NCBI GenBank assembly: GCA_037446395.1 | Contig: JBBIIP010000017.1 | Location: forward strand, 1 to 63,023 | From: JAAYJT01 sp037446395 | Lineage (GTDB): Bacteria > Bacteroidota > Bacteroidia > Bacteroidales > JAAYJT01 | DNA: 63,023 bases | Direction of reading: 5' to 3' | Part shown: positions 1 to 7,166 of the stretch, piece after piece | Position numbering within the stretch: position 1 is the first letter of the stretch | Layout of the letters: the number at the start of each line of letters is the position of its first letter | Program-made: the position numbers and the translations under genes | The notes under the pieces: generated by a model | Told to the model about the DNA's origin: nothing | Seen by the model: only the letters and a program-made list of their open reading frames with translations | The model's database searches: none

Positions 1-65
1 CATCATGTTGTTTTAAAAGAAGAGGCACTAATTTTTAGTAAGTTCTGACGAATTGATACATGAAG

Positions 66-800
66 TTATTTAAAAACACGCCGCCTGAAAATATTATATT
101 TGAGAATACAGTAGATGGCCCGAAATCCGTCTTTGGCACCAATTTTTTTGCCTTCGTGGTAGGTTCTGCCGTAATAGGAAATGCCAACTTCATAAATGCG
201 AATACCTGGCACACGAGAAATTTTTGAAGTTACTTCAGGCTCAAATCCAAAGCGGTTCTCGCGGAAATATATTTTCTTGATTATATCGCTTTTGAAGAGC
301 TTATAACAGGTTTCCATATCTGTCAGGTTTAAATTGGTAAATAGATTCGACAGAAAAGTAAGAAACTTGTTACCGATGGTATGCCAGAAGAAAAGGATGC
401 GGTGAGCATTTCCCCCTGAAAACCTTGATCCATAAACCACATCAGCAAAACCATCTATAATTGGCCTCAGCAGGAGGTTGTATTCAGTTGGGTCGTATTC
501 AAGATCGGCATCCTGAATGATGACATGATCGCCCGAAGCCAACTCGATGGCTTTGTGAAGTGCAGCCCCTTTGCCCTTGTTGAAAGGTTGGCTGTAGATC
601 CGAATATTGGCAGAAGGATGTGCAGCGATGTATTGCTCAACGACTCCGGCAGTATTATCGGTAGAACAATCATTCACAATTACTACTTCTTTTTCAATAT
701 CAGCGATTAGGTCAACTTTAAGAACTTTGTCGAGAATCAGATGGATGGTTGCCTCTTCGTTGTAGGCTGGAATGAGTACGGAGAGTTTTTTACACGTCAT
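66..800 (-). CDS. Family 2 glycosyltransferase (DPM1/polyprenyl-phosphate sugar transferase-like)
   Basis: This 244-residue protein has the GT-A fold signature of family 2 glycosyltransferases: an N-terminal LSVLIPAYNEE stretch, a VNDCSTDNT nucleotide-binding segment near residue 43, and the metal-binding QDADLEYDP segment near residue 97. The length and the conserved YGSRFSGG motif resemble dolichol/undecaprenyl-phosphate mannosyl- or glucosyltransferases that lack the C-terminal membrane domain. It probably moves a sugar from a nucleotide donor to a polyprenyl phosphate at the inner leaflet of the cytoplasmic membrane. The exact donor and acceptor cannot be read from sequence. It is transcribed away from the phosphate island and has its own predicted -7 element 40 bases upstream. 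Family assignment is firm; substrate is open. Confidence 0.85.
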   Translation of the reverse strand: MTCKKLSVLIPAYNEEATIHLILDKVLKVDLIADIEKEVVIVNDCSTDNTAGVVEQYIAAHPSANIRIYSQPFNKGKGAALHKAIELASGDHVIIQDADLEYDPTEYNLLLRPIIDGFADVVYGSRFSGGNAHRILFFWHTIGNKFLTFLSNLFTNLNLTDMETCYKLFKSDIIKKIYFRENRFGFEPEVTSKISRVPGIRIYEVGISYYGRTYHEGKKIGAKDGFRAIYCILKYNIFRRRVFK

Positions 801-839
801 GAGTTGGGCAATTTATAAAAGGTTTCATTTTAGGATGCA

Positions 840-847
840 CAAAGGTA
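840..847 (-). promoter_or_regulatory. Predicted Bacteroidota -7 element for the glycosyltransferase gene
   Basis: TACCTTTG on the minus strand matches the Bacteroidota TAnnTTTG consensus and lies 39 bases upstream of the ATG at 800. No clear -33 TTTG is seen at the usual spacing. Confidence 0.4.
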
Positions 848-1177
848 AGCAGGATATTTTATTTTGCCCATTGAGCAAGAGGCTCAACCAATTTTCAGTT
901 CACAGATGTACGTAAAAATGTTTCCGCAGAATGGTTTACGCCTGGAATTGATCAGGATTCATTTAATAAAGGTCCGGATTTTTGGGGAACCACGAACAAA
1001 CTACCTCTACAAAAGTACATCTCATTTTCGAACTTCTTGCAGATTATTTTGTTTTATCACTACAATCACTTTGTATAGTGTTGATAAACAATAAAATAGC
1101 AAGTTGATGGCTTCTACTATATTTTATTCGTTTTTTAATGTGTCATTTCTAATTCTTAACAAAGGTGCTTTATTGCG

Positions 1178-1185
1178 TATATTTG
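1178..1185 (+). promoter_or_regulatory. Predicted -7 element upstream of the DUF47-PiT genes
   Basis: TATATTTG matches TAnnTTTG. Transcription would start near 1190, downstream of an alternative in-frame ATG at 1165 but upstream of the ATG at 1210, so it favours the shorter DUF47 protein. No clear -33 box is visible. Confidence 0.45.
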
Positions 1186-1209
1186 GGCTGTTTTATTATC
1201 GTTAACATT

Positions 1210-1857
1210 ATGTTTTCATTCAAACACGCAAATCTGTCAATCGAGTTGATTGATCAATTTTTGAGTACGATTGATCAAGGGGTTCTCATCTTCAAGGAAG
1301 GGGTTCGTAATTATCTTTTTGGAAACAGGGAAAATTTTCTCGACAACCTTAGAACCCTCTCCGGATTAGAAACTGAAGCCGACATCATCAAGCGAAAGCT
1401 TGAAAACCTGCTCTACACCCAATCGCTGATGCCCCAATTCAGGGGCGATTTGTTGAGGCTCCTCGAGGTGCTCGATAATATTATTGATCTGGCCAAGACC
1501 AACCTTTTTCAGTTCGATGTGGAAGTGCCTTTCATTCCGGCCGATCTGAATCAAGACCTGATCAAACTCACCGAACTTTCGGGTTCGGCTGTAGATTCGC
1601 TTCTTCCGGCGACACGTGCTTTTTTTCGAGATCCGGAGTCGGTAAAAGAAAAGATACACCGTGTTTATTTTTATGAAAAGGAGGCTGATAAGCAGGCCGA
1701 CGCCATAAAGAGAAAAGTTTTTCAGGAAATTCCTAATTTGAAACTGAGCGAAAAATTCCATCTTCGCTATTTCACACTGCACATTGAGACAATTTCTGAT
1801 GCGGCAGAAAGAGCAGCCGATATGCTCTCGATCATGGCGATCAAGCGCACGATTTAA
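1210..1857 (+). CDS. DUF47 family protein (PhoU-like phosphate transport regulator)
   Basis: The 215-residue product is predicted to be all-helical and fits the DUF47/PhoU-like family. Proteins of this family are commonly encoded directly beside PiT phosphate permeases and are thought to modulate them at the cytoplasmic face of the membrane. Here the stop codon is 11 bases from the start of a PiT gene, the usual arrangement. The frame is open from an ATG at 1165, but the first 15 residues there are hydrophobic, unlike the family, and a predicted -7 element sits at 1178-1185, so the ATG at 1210 (MFSFKHANLS) is preferred. Acidic residues spaced along the helices could bind metal, as in PhoU. 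The family call is confident; the mechanism is inferred. Confidence 0.88.
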   Translation: MFSFKHANLSIELIDQFLSTIDQGVLIFKEGVRNYLFGNRENFLDNLRTLSGLETEADIIKRKLENLLYTQSLMPQFRGDLLRLLEVLDNIIDLAKTNLFQFDVEVPFIPADLNQDLIKLTELSGSAVDSLLPATRAFFRDPESVKEKIHRVYFYEKEADKQADAIKRKVFQEIPNLKLSEKFHLRYFTLHIETISDAAERAADMLSIMAIKRTI

Positions 1858-1868
1858 TTTTTTAGCGA

Positions 1869-3614
1869 ATGCTGTTCCTGATATTTATAACAAGCGGACT
1901 TTTCCTCGGATGGTCATTGGGCGCAAATGATGCTGCCAATATCTTTGGCACAGCCGTAGGGTCGAAAATGCTCAGCTTTAGACGGGCTGCATTCATCGCC
2001 AGTTTTTTTGTAGTTATCGGAGCAGTTTTTCAGGGCAGGGGCGCTGCCATGACCCTCAATAGCCTCGGAGCCGTAGACGCACTTGCCGGTGCATTCACTG
2101 TTTCGCTGTGTGCCGGCCTTTCTGTTTTGCTCATGACCAAGCGCGGCCTGCCTGTTTCGACAAGCCAGGCTGTAGTAGGGGCAATCATTGGTTGGAGTGT
2201 GTTTACCAAAAACCCCACCGACTACAAAGTACTCTCGACGATCTTTGTTTCGTGGATCAGTGGCCCGGTGATAGGGATGATTTTTTCTGCTGGCCTGTTT
2301 CTGTTTATGAGATGGCTCTTGCGCAAAACCATGATCCATGCAATTAAGCTCGATACCTACATCCGAACCGGGCTGATTATCGTAGGTGCTTTTGGAGCTT
2401 ATAGCCTTGGTGCCAATAACATAGCAAATGCGATCGGGGTCTTTGTGGGATCGGCTCCTCATATTGAACTTCATTTCGGATTGTTTACACTCGATGGAGT
2501 TCAATTACTTTTCCTAATCGGAAGCCTGGCCATTGCTGCAGGAATTTTTACATACAGCGAGCGGGTAATGAATAAAGTCGGCAATGGCATTTTATCATTG
2601 ACCCCAGAAGCCGCAATCGTTGTTGTGTTGGCGCATTCGCTGGTTTTATTTCTTTTCTCATCTTCGTCCCTGGCCAACGCGCTCAATTCAATAGGATTAC
2701 CTAGCCTGCCAATGGTGCCAGTTTCAAGTACGCAGGTTGTTATCGGGGCAGTCGTAGGAATTGGTTTGGTGAAGGGAGTGCATGAGGTCAAATTCAAAGC
2801 GCTTGGCGGCATTGCTCTTGGATGGATTATTACTCCCCTGGTATCAGGAATATTTACTTTCTTTGCCTTATTCTTTATACAAAATGTATTTAGCCTTGAA
2901 GTCTCTTCGGGAGAACAGCTTCTCAACAAAATACCAGCTGTTACCCAATCTGCAGAGCAGGCAGCTTATCGAATTGATCTGTTGATGCCTGCAATGATTG
3001 CTTTGGCGCTCTTGGCAATTGTAGCGCTGATCTTTTTGTTTTTCAGACAACAAAAACTTCGTTTGAATGCAGAAAACGAATTGCTCGTACAGCAAAACCA
3101 GGCATATCTTACTCAAAAGGCACTGAGCGACCTGGAGGTAAACACAATACAAAAGGAGAACGAATTGTTAAACATTAAGCTCGAATCAAAGCGTCGTGAA
3201 TCTGTGAGTATCGCTTTGGGTATTACCGAACAAAGAGAATTCCTTGAACGAACAGCCCGGGTACTTGAAGAAATTAAGAATGATTCGGATAAAATGCAAT
3301 GTGAACGAAAATTGAATGATCTGATCGTCATGATCAAACAAAAAATTTCTTATTCAAACGAGATATCTGAGTTTTATGGTCAGATTGAACAAGTACACAA
3401 AGATTTTTTTACTAAAATCGAACACCGGTATCCGAATCTTACAGACCAGGAAAAACGGCTTGCGATCCTCCTTCGCCTGAATCTTAGCACTAAAGAAATT
3501 TCAACGCTAATGAATATCACTTCCAAAAGTGTTGAAATTGCCCGATATCGGTTACGCAAAAAGTTAAACCTTCAGACTGGTGAAAACCTCTTTACTTTTA
3601 TTAATAACCTCTAA
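1869..3614 (+). CDS. pit: PiT-family inorganic phosphate permease fused to a coiled coil and LuxR-type HTH domain
   Basis: Residues 1-392 form a PiT/Pho4 permease with about ten membrane helices and both family repeats: LGANDAANIFGTAVGS near residue 19 and LGANNIANAIGVFVGS near residue 180. These permeases import phosphate, often as a metal-phosphate complex, with H+ or Na+. Residues 393-581 are not part of a normal PiT. They form a charged coiled coil, then a segment (KLESKRRESVSIALGI) and a terminal helix-turn-helix from about residue 524 (LSTKEISTLMNITSKSVEIA, then RYRLRKKLNL). This tail is the same output module that ends many Bacteroidota LuxR-type sensor regulators, where it also follows a membrane helix and coiled coil. 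The product may therefore be a transporter that also binds DNA. No frameshift or internal stop separates the two parts. Regulation by phosphate is inference. Confidence 0.9.
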   Translation: MLFLIFITSGLFLGWSLGANDAANIFGTAVGSKMLSFRRAAFIASFFVVIGAVFQGRGAAMTLNSLGAVDALAGAFTVSLCAGLSVLLMTKRGLPVSTSQAVVGAIIGWSVFTKNPTDYKVLSTIFVSWISGPVIGMIFSAGLFLFMRWLLRKTMIHAIKLDTYIRTGLIIVGAFGAYSLGANNIANAIGVFVGSAPHIELHFGLFTLDGVQLLFLIGSLAIAAGIFTYSERVMNKVGNGILSLTPEAAIVVVLAHSLVLFLFSSSSLANALNSIGLPSLPMVPVSSTQVVIGAVVGIGLVKGVHEVKFKALGGIALGWIITPLVSGIFTFFALFFIQNVFSLEVSSGEQLLNKIPAVTQSAEQAAYRIDLLMPAMIALALLAIVALIFLFFRQQKLRLNAENELLVQQNQAYLTQKALSDLEVNTIQKENELLNIKLESKRRESVSIALGITEQREFLERTARVLEEIKNDSDKMQCERKLNDLIVMIKQKISYSNEISEFYGQIEQVHKDFFTKIEHRYPNLTDQEKRLAILLRLNLSTKEISTLMNITSKSVEIARYRLRKKLNLQTGENLFTFINNL

Positions 3615-3629
3615 CCAAAATTGAACATT

Positions 3630-5003
3630 ATGAAACAATTAAAACTAATCGCAATTGGGGTGTTTATGACGACTGCAATCGCATCAGGCGCCCTTGTAAA
3701 AGCACAAAACAACGACACAGTGCGCTACAATCAGTATGGCGTAAGGGTGAACCGCACTCCGCTTTTTGTTGAAGAACGAAACGGAATTCTTGTTTTCGAA
3801 AGCAAAGATCAGAAACACAGGGTTTGGTATGATGTTCGTGTGCAAGCTGATGGAGCCATGTTTTTTGGCAAAACACTTAACGAAATAGGCAACGGGACTT
3901 CCATACGCAGGGCCCGCTTTGCAGTTAAAACAGAATTTTTAAAAAACTGGTATGCTGAACTCGACATGGACATTGCAAACTCAGAACTTGAGCTCAAAGA
4001 TGCATATTTACAGTACACATTTAAAAACGGATTGGAACTAAAAGCCGGAAACTTTAAAGAAGGCTTTTCTATGGAATCTACTACTACCTCACGCTACCTG
4101 ACTTTTATGGAAAGGCCGATGGTAGTAGCTACTTTTGGACCCTCGCGGCATGTTGGAATGGCTGCCACCTATCGTTATAAATGGTTATTGGGCATAGGCG
4201 GGATACACTTTCAGGCCGTTGACGACTTGGAGGAAAGAACTTTCTCAAAAGACAACAACAAAGATTTTGGCACAGATGAGGGTATCTCTTTGACAGGAAA
4301 ACTTGTGGCCATACCTTTTTACACTGACCTAAACAAAGGGCTGCATTTTGGCATCGCCGGGTCGTATCGCACCCCAAAAACCGATGCTGAGGTTCCGGGC
4401 ACCCTGCGATACAGCACCCGCTCCCTTAGCTCAATCAACCGCAAGAAGTATATTGATACAGACTTGATTGGAAAAGTTGACTATGCCACGCTTGGAGGGG
4501 CCGAATTCGCCGCCTATTATAAAAATATGCGGTTTCAAAGCGAATACATTATGAGCGACGTTTACAGGCTCGAAAACTTACCTGTTGAAAACTTCAAGGG
4601 TTTCTATCTTTTTGGAAGTTATTTACTCTTTGGCGGAAAATATAACTATAATATTGAGGAAGGTGAATTTACCCAGGTAGCCCGCGGCAAAAAATGGGGC
4701 GACATTGAACTTGCCCTGCGCTACGACTACCTCAGCCTGAATAGTGGAATGGATAAAATCATGGGAGGCTCTGGCGAAGGCATCACTTTTGGCTTGAATT
4801 ATTACGCCAATAACAATGTGAAAATAATGCTCAACTATGCCTATTTGAATCACGACCGTTATGCAAGTGCAAAAAACAAGTTATTTGTGGGATATGACGA
4901 AGCCGGAAAACTTACGCGCAACCCTCGGCTTGTTGTAGATCCTGATGGCAAGGCCGGCGAAAAGTTTCATATGCTGAGTATAAGATTTGAAGTAGATTTT
5001 TAA
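3630..5003 (+). CDS. Phosphate-selective porin O/P family outer-membrane protein
   Basis: The ATG at 3630 gives a 457-residue protein starting with a signal peptide (MKQLKLIAIGVFMTTAIASG, cleaved near ALVKAQ). An in-frame TTG at 3621 is less likely. The mature part alternates short aromatic beta strands and turns and ends in FEVDF with a terminal phenylalanine, as expected for an outer-membrane barrel. Segments such as SIRRARFAVKTEF and LELKDAYLQYTF match the OprO/OprP porin family, which form anion channels for phosphate or polyphosphate. It follows the PiT gene by 15 bases, which strongly suggests co-transcription and a joint phosphate uptake role. The ion preference cannot be proven from sequence, because many Bacteroidota members of this family are uncharacterised. 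Confidence 0.85.
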   Translation: MKQLKLIAIGVFMTTAIASGALVKAQNNDTVRYNQYGVRVNRTPLFVEERNGILVFESKDQKHRVWYDVRVQADGAMFFGKTLNEIGNGTSIRRARFAVKTEFLKNWYAELDMDIANSELELKDAYLQYTFKNGLELKAGNFKEGFSMESTTTSRYLTFMERPMVVATFGPSRHVGMAATYRYKWLLGIGGIHFQAVDDLEERTFSKDNNKDFGTDEGISLTGKLVAIPFYTDLNKGLHFGIAGSYRTPKTDAEVPGTLRYSTRSLSSINRKKYIDTDLIGKVDYATLGGAEFAAYYKNMRFQSEYIMSDVYRLENLPVENFKGFYLFGSYLLFGGKYNYNIEEGEFTQVARGKKWGDIELALRYDYLSLNSGMDKIMGGSGEGITFGLNYYANNNVKIMLNYAYLNHDRYASAKNKLFVGYDEAGKLTRNPRLVVDPDGKAGEKFHMLSIRFEVDF

Positions 5004-5023
5004 CCATTAACATCCATAAAGAT

Positions 5024-5842
5024 ATGAAAGTAAAAATTTTATTTGGAATGCTCTTTTTGACCGGTTTTTTATTAACCGGATGTGTCAAAGATGAAATTTA
5101 CGATGGCCCTCCAGCCTTCAGCAATTTTCAACGAAACCCACAATCTCCTGTAGTCAATCAACCCGTTGATCTCACTGTAACAGTGAAATCGCTAAAAGGA
5201 ATTAAATCAGTTACAATTTATTACAAGGCTGGCACACAAGGAAATTATTTAACAACACCCATGACCGCTTCGGGGAGTGCGTACACCGGAAAACTTCCTG
5301 GACAAGCAGCAGGTATTGAGGTGTCATTTTATCTGCTTGCAGAAAGCACTACAGGAAAACAAGCCACCTATCCTCTAAATGCTCCCACAAGCACCCTGTC
5401 TCTCACAGTCGGAGCTCCTATCATTTTGATGAATGAAGTGTTTTCGAGAGGGAAAACCACATCTCATCCGGGTTTAGACTGGATTGAAATCTATAATGGC
5501 TCGGATGTAGCCGTTGACATTAGCGGATACAAGATTTATGACATCGGTGGGCAATCGGGATCAAGGCTAAAAATGCCTTTTCCTGCCAACACTGTCATTC
5601 CGGCAAAAGGTTTTTATGTGATTGAAACCGATGTTGGAGGGGATTCGGGGTTTGGCTTATCGAGCGGCGGAGAAGAAGTATGGCTCGAAAACGATAAAGG
5701 AAATATAATTGATAATTTTATCTTTCCTGCTACCGAGGAAACCCAAAGCTATGGACGCAAGCCCGACGGATCGAACACGTTCAAAATTTTCACACAACTC
5801 ACCCGTGGAACCTCAAACAACAACGCAACCACGCTGCCCTGA
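5024..5842 (+). CDS. Lamin-tail-domain lipoprotein, probably surface exposed
   Basis: The 272-residue product begins with a lipoprotein signal peptide with the lipobox LLTGC, lipidated cysteine at residue 20. The residues after it, CVKDE, resemble the lipoprotein export signal (lysine followed by acidic residues) that sends Bacteroidota lipoproteins to the cell surface. Residues about 25-130 look like an Ig-like/fibronectin-type domain. Residues about 133-260 carry a lamin tail domain (LTD): ILMNEVFSRG, DWIEIYNGSD, VDISGYKIYD, GFYVIETD. LTDs are beta-sandwich modules found in secreted and surface proteins, often with nucleases or phosphatases, but no catalytic domain is present here. It lies 20 bases after the porin gene and just before a strong hairpin, so it probably ends that transcript. 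It could be a porin partner or a binding protein; function unknown. Confidence 0.8.
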   Translation: MKVKILFGMLFLTGFLLTGCVKDEIYDGPPAFSNFQRNPQSPVVNQPVDLTVTVKSLKGIKSVTIYYKAGTQGNYLTTPMTASGSAYTGKLPGQAAGIEVSFYLLAESTTGKQATYPLNAPTSTLSLTVGAPIILMNEVFSRGKTTSHPGLDWIEIYNGSDVAVDISGYKIYDIGGQSGSRLKMPFPANTVIPAKGFYVIETDVGGDSGFGLSSGGEEVWLENDKGNIIDNFIFPATEETQSYGRKPDGSNTFKIFTQLTRGTSNNNATTLP

Positions 5843-5860
5843 TGAATACGGTTAATATCA

Positions 5861-5896
5861 GGGTGGGGCGGCAGGCATTCGCCTGCCGCCCCACCC
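5861..5896. repeat. Perfect 16-bp GC-rich inverted repeat (terminator- or REP-like hairpin)
   Basis: GGGTGGGGCGGCAGGC at 5861-5876 is followed by a 4-base loop ATTC and its exact reverse complement at 5881-5896. The stem has no mismatch. There is no U-tract after it, so it is not a classical intrinsic terminator. It lies 19 bases after the lipoprotein stop codon and may stop or stabilise the DUF47-PiT-porin-lipoprotein transcript, or be a REP-like dispersed element. Its G+C content stands out from the AT-rich flanks. Confidence 0.75.
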
Positions 5897-5961
5897 ATAC
5901 TGAATTAAATTCCGATACTGGAACACTTCATTCATAAATAACACTAAAACATACATTGACA

Positions 5962-6606
5962 ATGTTGAACGAAAAAATAGAAATAGGTCAAATCTCAAAA
6001 CCCCGCTTTGAGTTTCGTTCATTTGGCCAAAACTTCGATCAGGCACACCATCGCATGGCACGATTTTCGGTACCCGTTCCCGAAAAGGTTTGGGAGCGCC
6101 ATTCAAACGAAATTTATATCATGTCGAGAACAAACGACCTGAACAACACCAAAATCAGAGATGGAAAAATGGACATTAAAACCTATGTTCAAACAGTTGA
6201 CGGGCTGGAGCAATGGAGCCCCCTGATGAAAGGCGAGTTTCCGATAAGCGCTGAGATTTTAATGAGGGAGGTGTTTCCTGCCTTCCAGGTCTCTTTGCCA
6301 AGTCTCGATAAACAGACATATACCTATAATGAATTTATTGAAATGATAGATGCTCATCCCGATTTGCAAGCCGTCAGGGTTTTCAAGCAACGCTTGGGCT
6401 ACATGGTGAACAACACCATTTGCGAATACGGAATGGTGCTCATCAACGGGGCCAGGGTGGTTACTATCAACTCAGAATCCACCGAAATCGAAGACATTAA
6501 AAAAACCATTCGCGAGGTTGGCCTTGAAGGTGTCGAAAACATCAACTACCTGCAAGCTATCAAACGGGTGATAGGCATGATAAACAAACCCTTAGCAAAC
6601 GAATAA
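5962..6606 (+). CDS. Uncharacterised protein, probably a divergent CYTH-fold protein
   Basis: I do not recognise this 214-residue protein directly. Its order of segments parallels the canonical CYTH protein encoded 11 bases downstream: RFEFRSFG at the N-terminus in place of ExExK, then NTKIRDGKMDIK (compare RVRIKGDKGYITIK), QWSPLMKGEFPIS (compare YEWEKEIPIS), and CEYGMVLINGARVVTINSES where the acidic strand of CYTH proteins sits. I infer a divergent CYTH-like fold. CYTH enzymes bind triphosphates or polyphosphates inside a beta-barrel tunnel. The ATG at 5962 is chosen over a TTG two codons earlier. There is no signal peptide or membrane segment, so it is cytoplasmic. It starts 66 bases after the hairpin and is nearly fused to the CYTH gene, so the two products may act together. 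Alternatives: a VTC-like or new binding domain. Confidence 0.6.
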   Translation: MLNEKIEIGQISKPRFEFRSFGQNFDQAHHRMARFSVPVPEKVWERHSNEIYIMSRTNDLNNTKIRDGKMDIKTYVQTVDGLEQWSPLMKGEFPISAEILMREVFPAFQVSLPSLDKQTYTYNEFIEMIDAHPDLQAVRVFKQRLGYMVNNTICEYGMVLINGARVVTINSESTEIEDIKKTIREVGLEGVENINYLQAIKRVIGMINKPLANE

Positions 6607-6617
6607 TAGAAAATACT

Positions 6618-7091
6618 ATGGCACAGGAAATCGAACGTAAGTTTTTAGTGAGAGGCGAATTTAAATCTTATGCAATCAAACAAACGCGTATCACCCAGGG
6701 CTACTTGTCGTCGGTACCCGAAAGAACAGTAAGGGTGAGAATTAAAGGCGACAAAGGCTACATTACGATCAAGGGCATGGGTAATGACTCCGGCGCCAGC
6801 CGCTATGAATGGGAAAAAGAAATCCCGATTTCGGAAGTAGAAGAATTGCTCAAAATATGTGAACCAGGAGTGATAGATAAAACCAGGTTTCTGATAAAAA
6901 ACGGAGAGCACACTTTTGAAGTGGATGAATTTTATGGCGATAACCAGGGCCTGGTAGTTGCTGAGATTGAACTGGGATCAGAAGATGAATTGTTTACCAA
7001 ACCTGAATGGCTGGGCGAGGAGGTAACTGGCGACGTGCGCTATTTCAATTCAATGCTTATGAAAAATCCTTTTAACAAGTGGTTGTTTTAA
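6618..7091 (+). CDS. CYTH domain triphosphatase
   Basis: This 157-residue protein is a single CYTH domain. The diagnostic ExExK motif is at residues 4-8 (EIERK), followed by basic strands RVRIKG and YITIKG and the acidic strand VAEIEL, the set of residues that line the triphosphate tunnel and hold Mg2+. Bacterial members of this length mostly hydrolyse inorganic tripolyphosphate or other triphosphates; a minority make cAMP, which cannot be excluded. It is cytoplasmic. It sits between a CYTH-like gene and an SLC13 permease, downstream of phosphate uptake genes, so a role in polyphosphate or phosphate homeostasis fits the context. Family assignment is firm, substrate is inferred. Confidence 0.9.
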   Translation: MAQEIERKFLVRGEFKSYAIKQTRITQGYLSSVPERTVRVRIKGDKGYITIKGMGNDSGASRYEWEKEIPISEVEELLKICEPGVIDKTRFLIKNGEHTFEVDEFYGDNQGLVVAEIELGSEDELFTKPEWLGEEVTGDVRYFNSMLMKNPFNKWLF

Positions 7092-7136
7092 ATTGTCCGA
7101 CCCTTTCAAACGATCTGAATTGATAGTGAACTTTTC

Positions 7137-7144
7137 TAATTTTG
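7137..7144 (+). promoter_or_regulatory. Predicted -7 element for the SLC13 permease gene
   Basis: TAATTTTG matches TAnnTTTG and lies 22 bases before the ATG at 7167 in the 75-base gap after the CYTH gene. It suggests that the permease can be transcribed separately. A TTG at 7120-7122 is too close to be a normal -33 box. Confidence 0.4.
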
Positions 7145-7166
7145 GTTTAGTAAGCAAATCCGCCGT

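Larger units (their letters stand above)
801..1209. other. 409-base intergenic region between divergent genes
   Basis: This is the only stretch above 300 bases without a confident gene. It separates the divergent glycosyltransferase and DUF47 genes and contains a predicted -7 element for each (840-847 minus, 1178-1185 plus). Between them, one plus-strand frame stays open from about 876 to a TAG at 1076-1078. Its residue composition is protein-like but it has no ATG, so it may be a decayed gene end or chance. No RNA gene or strong hairpin was recognised. Confidence 0.5.

Noticed and set aside
864..1094. Plus-strand open frame of 76 codons in the intergenic region
   Set aside because: It begins with a non-ATG codon, has no recognisable domain, and a different frame in the same stretch looks more protein-like; not called as a gene.
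1914..2504. Long minus-strand open frame inside the PiT permease gene
   Set aside because: It is fully antisense to well-conserved permease motifs and its translation is low-quality (Cys/His/Lys-rich, no hydrophobic core).
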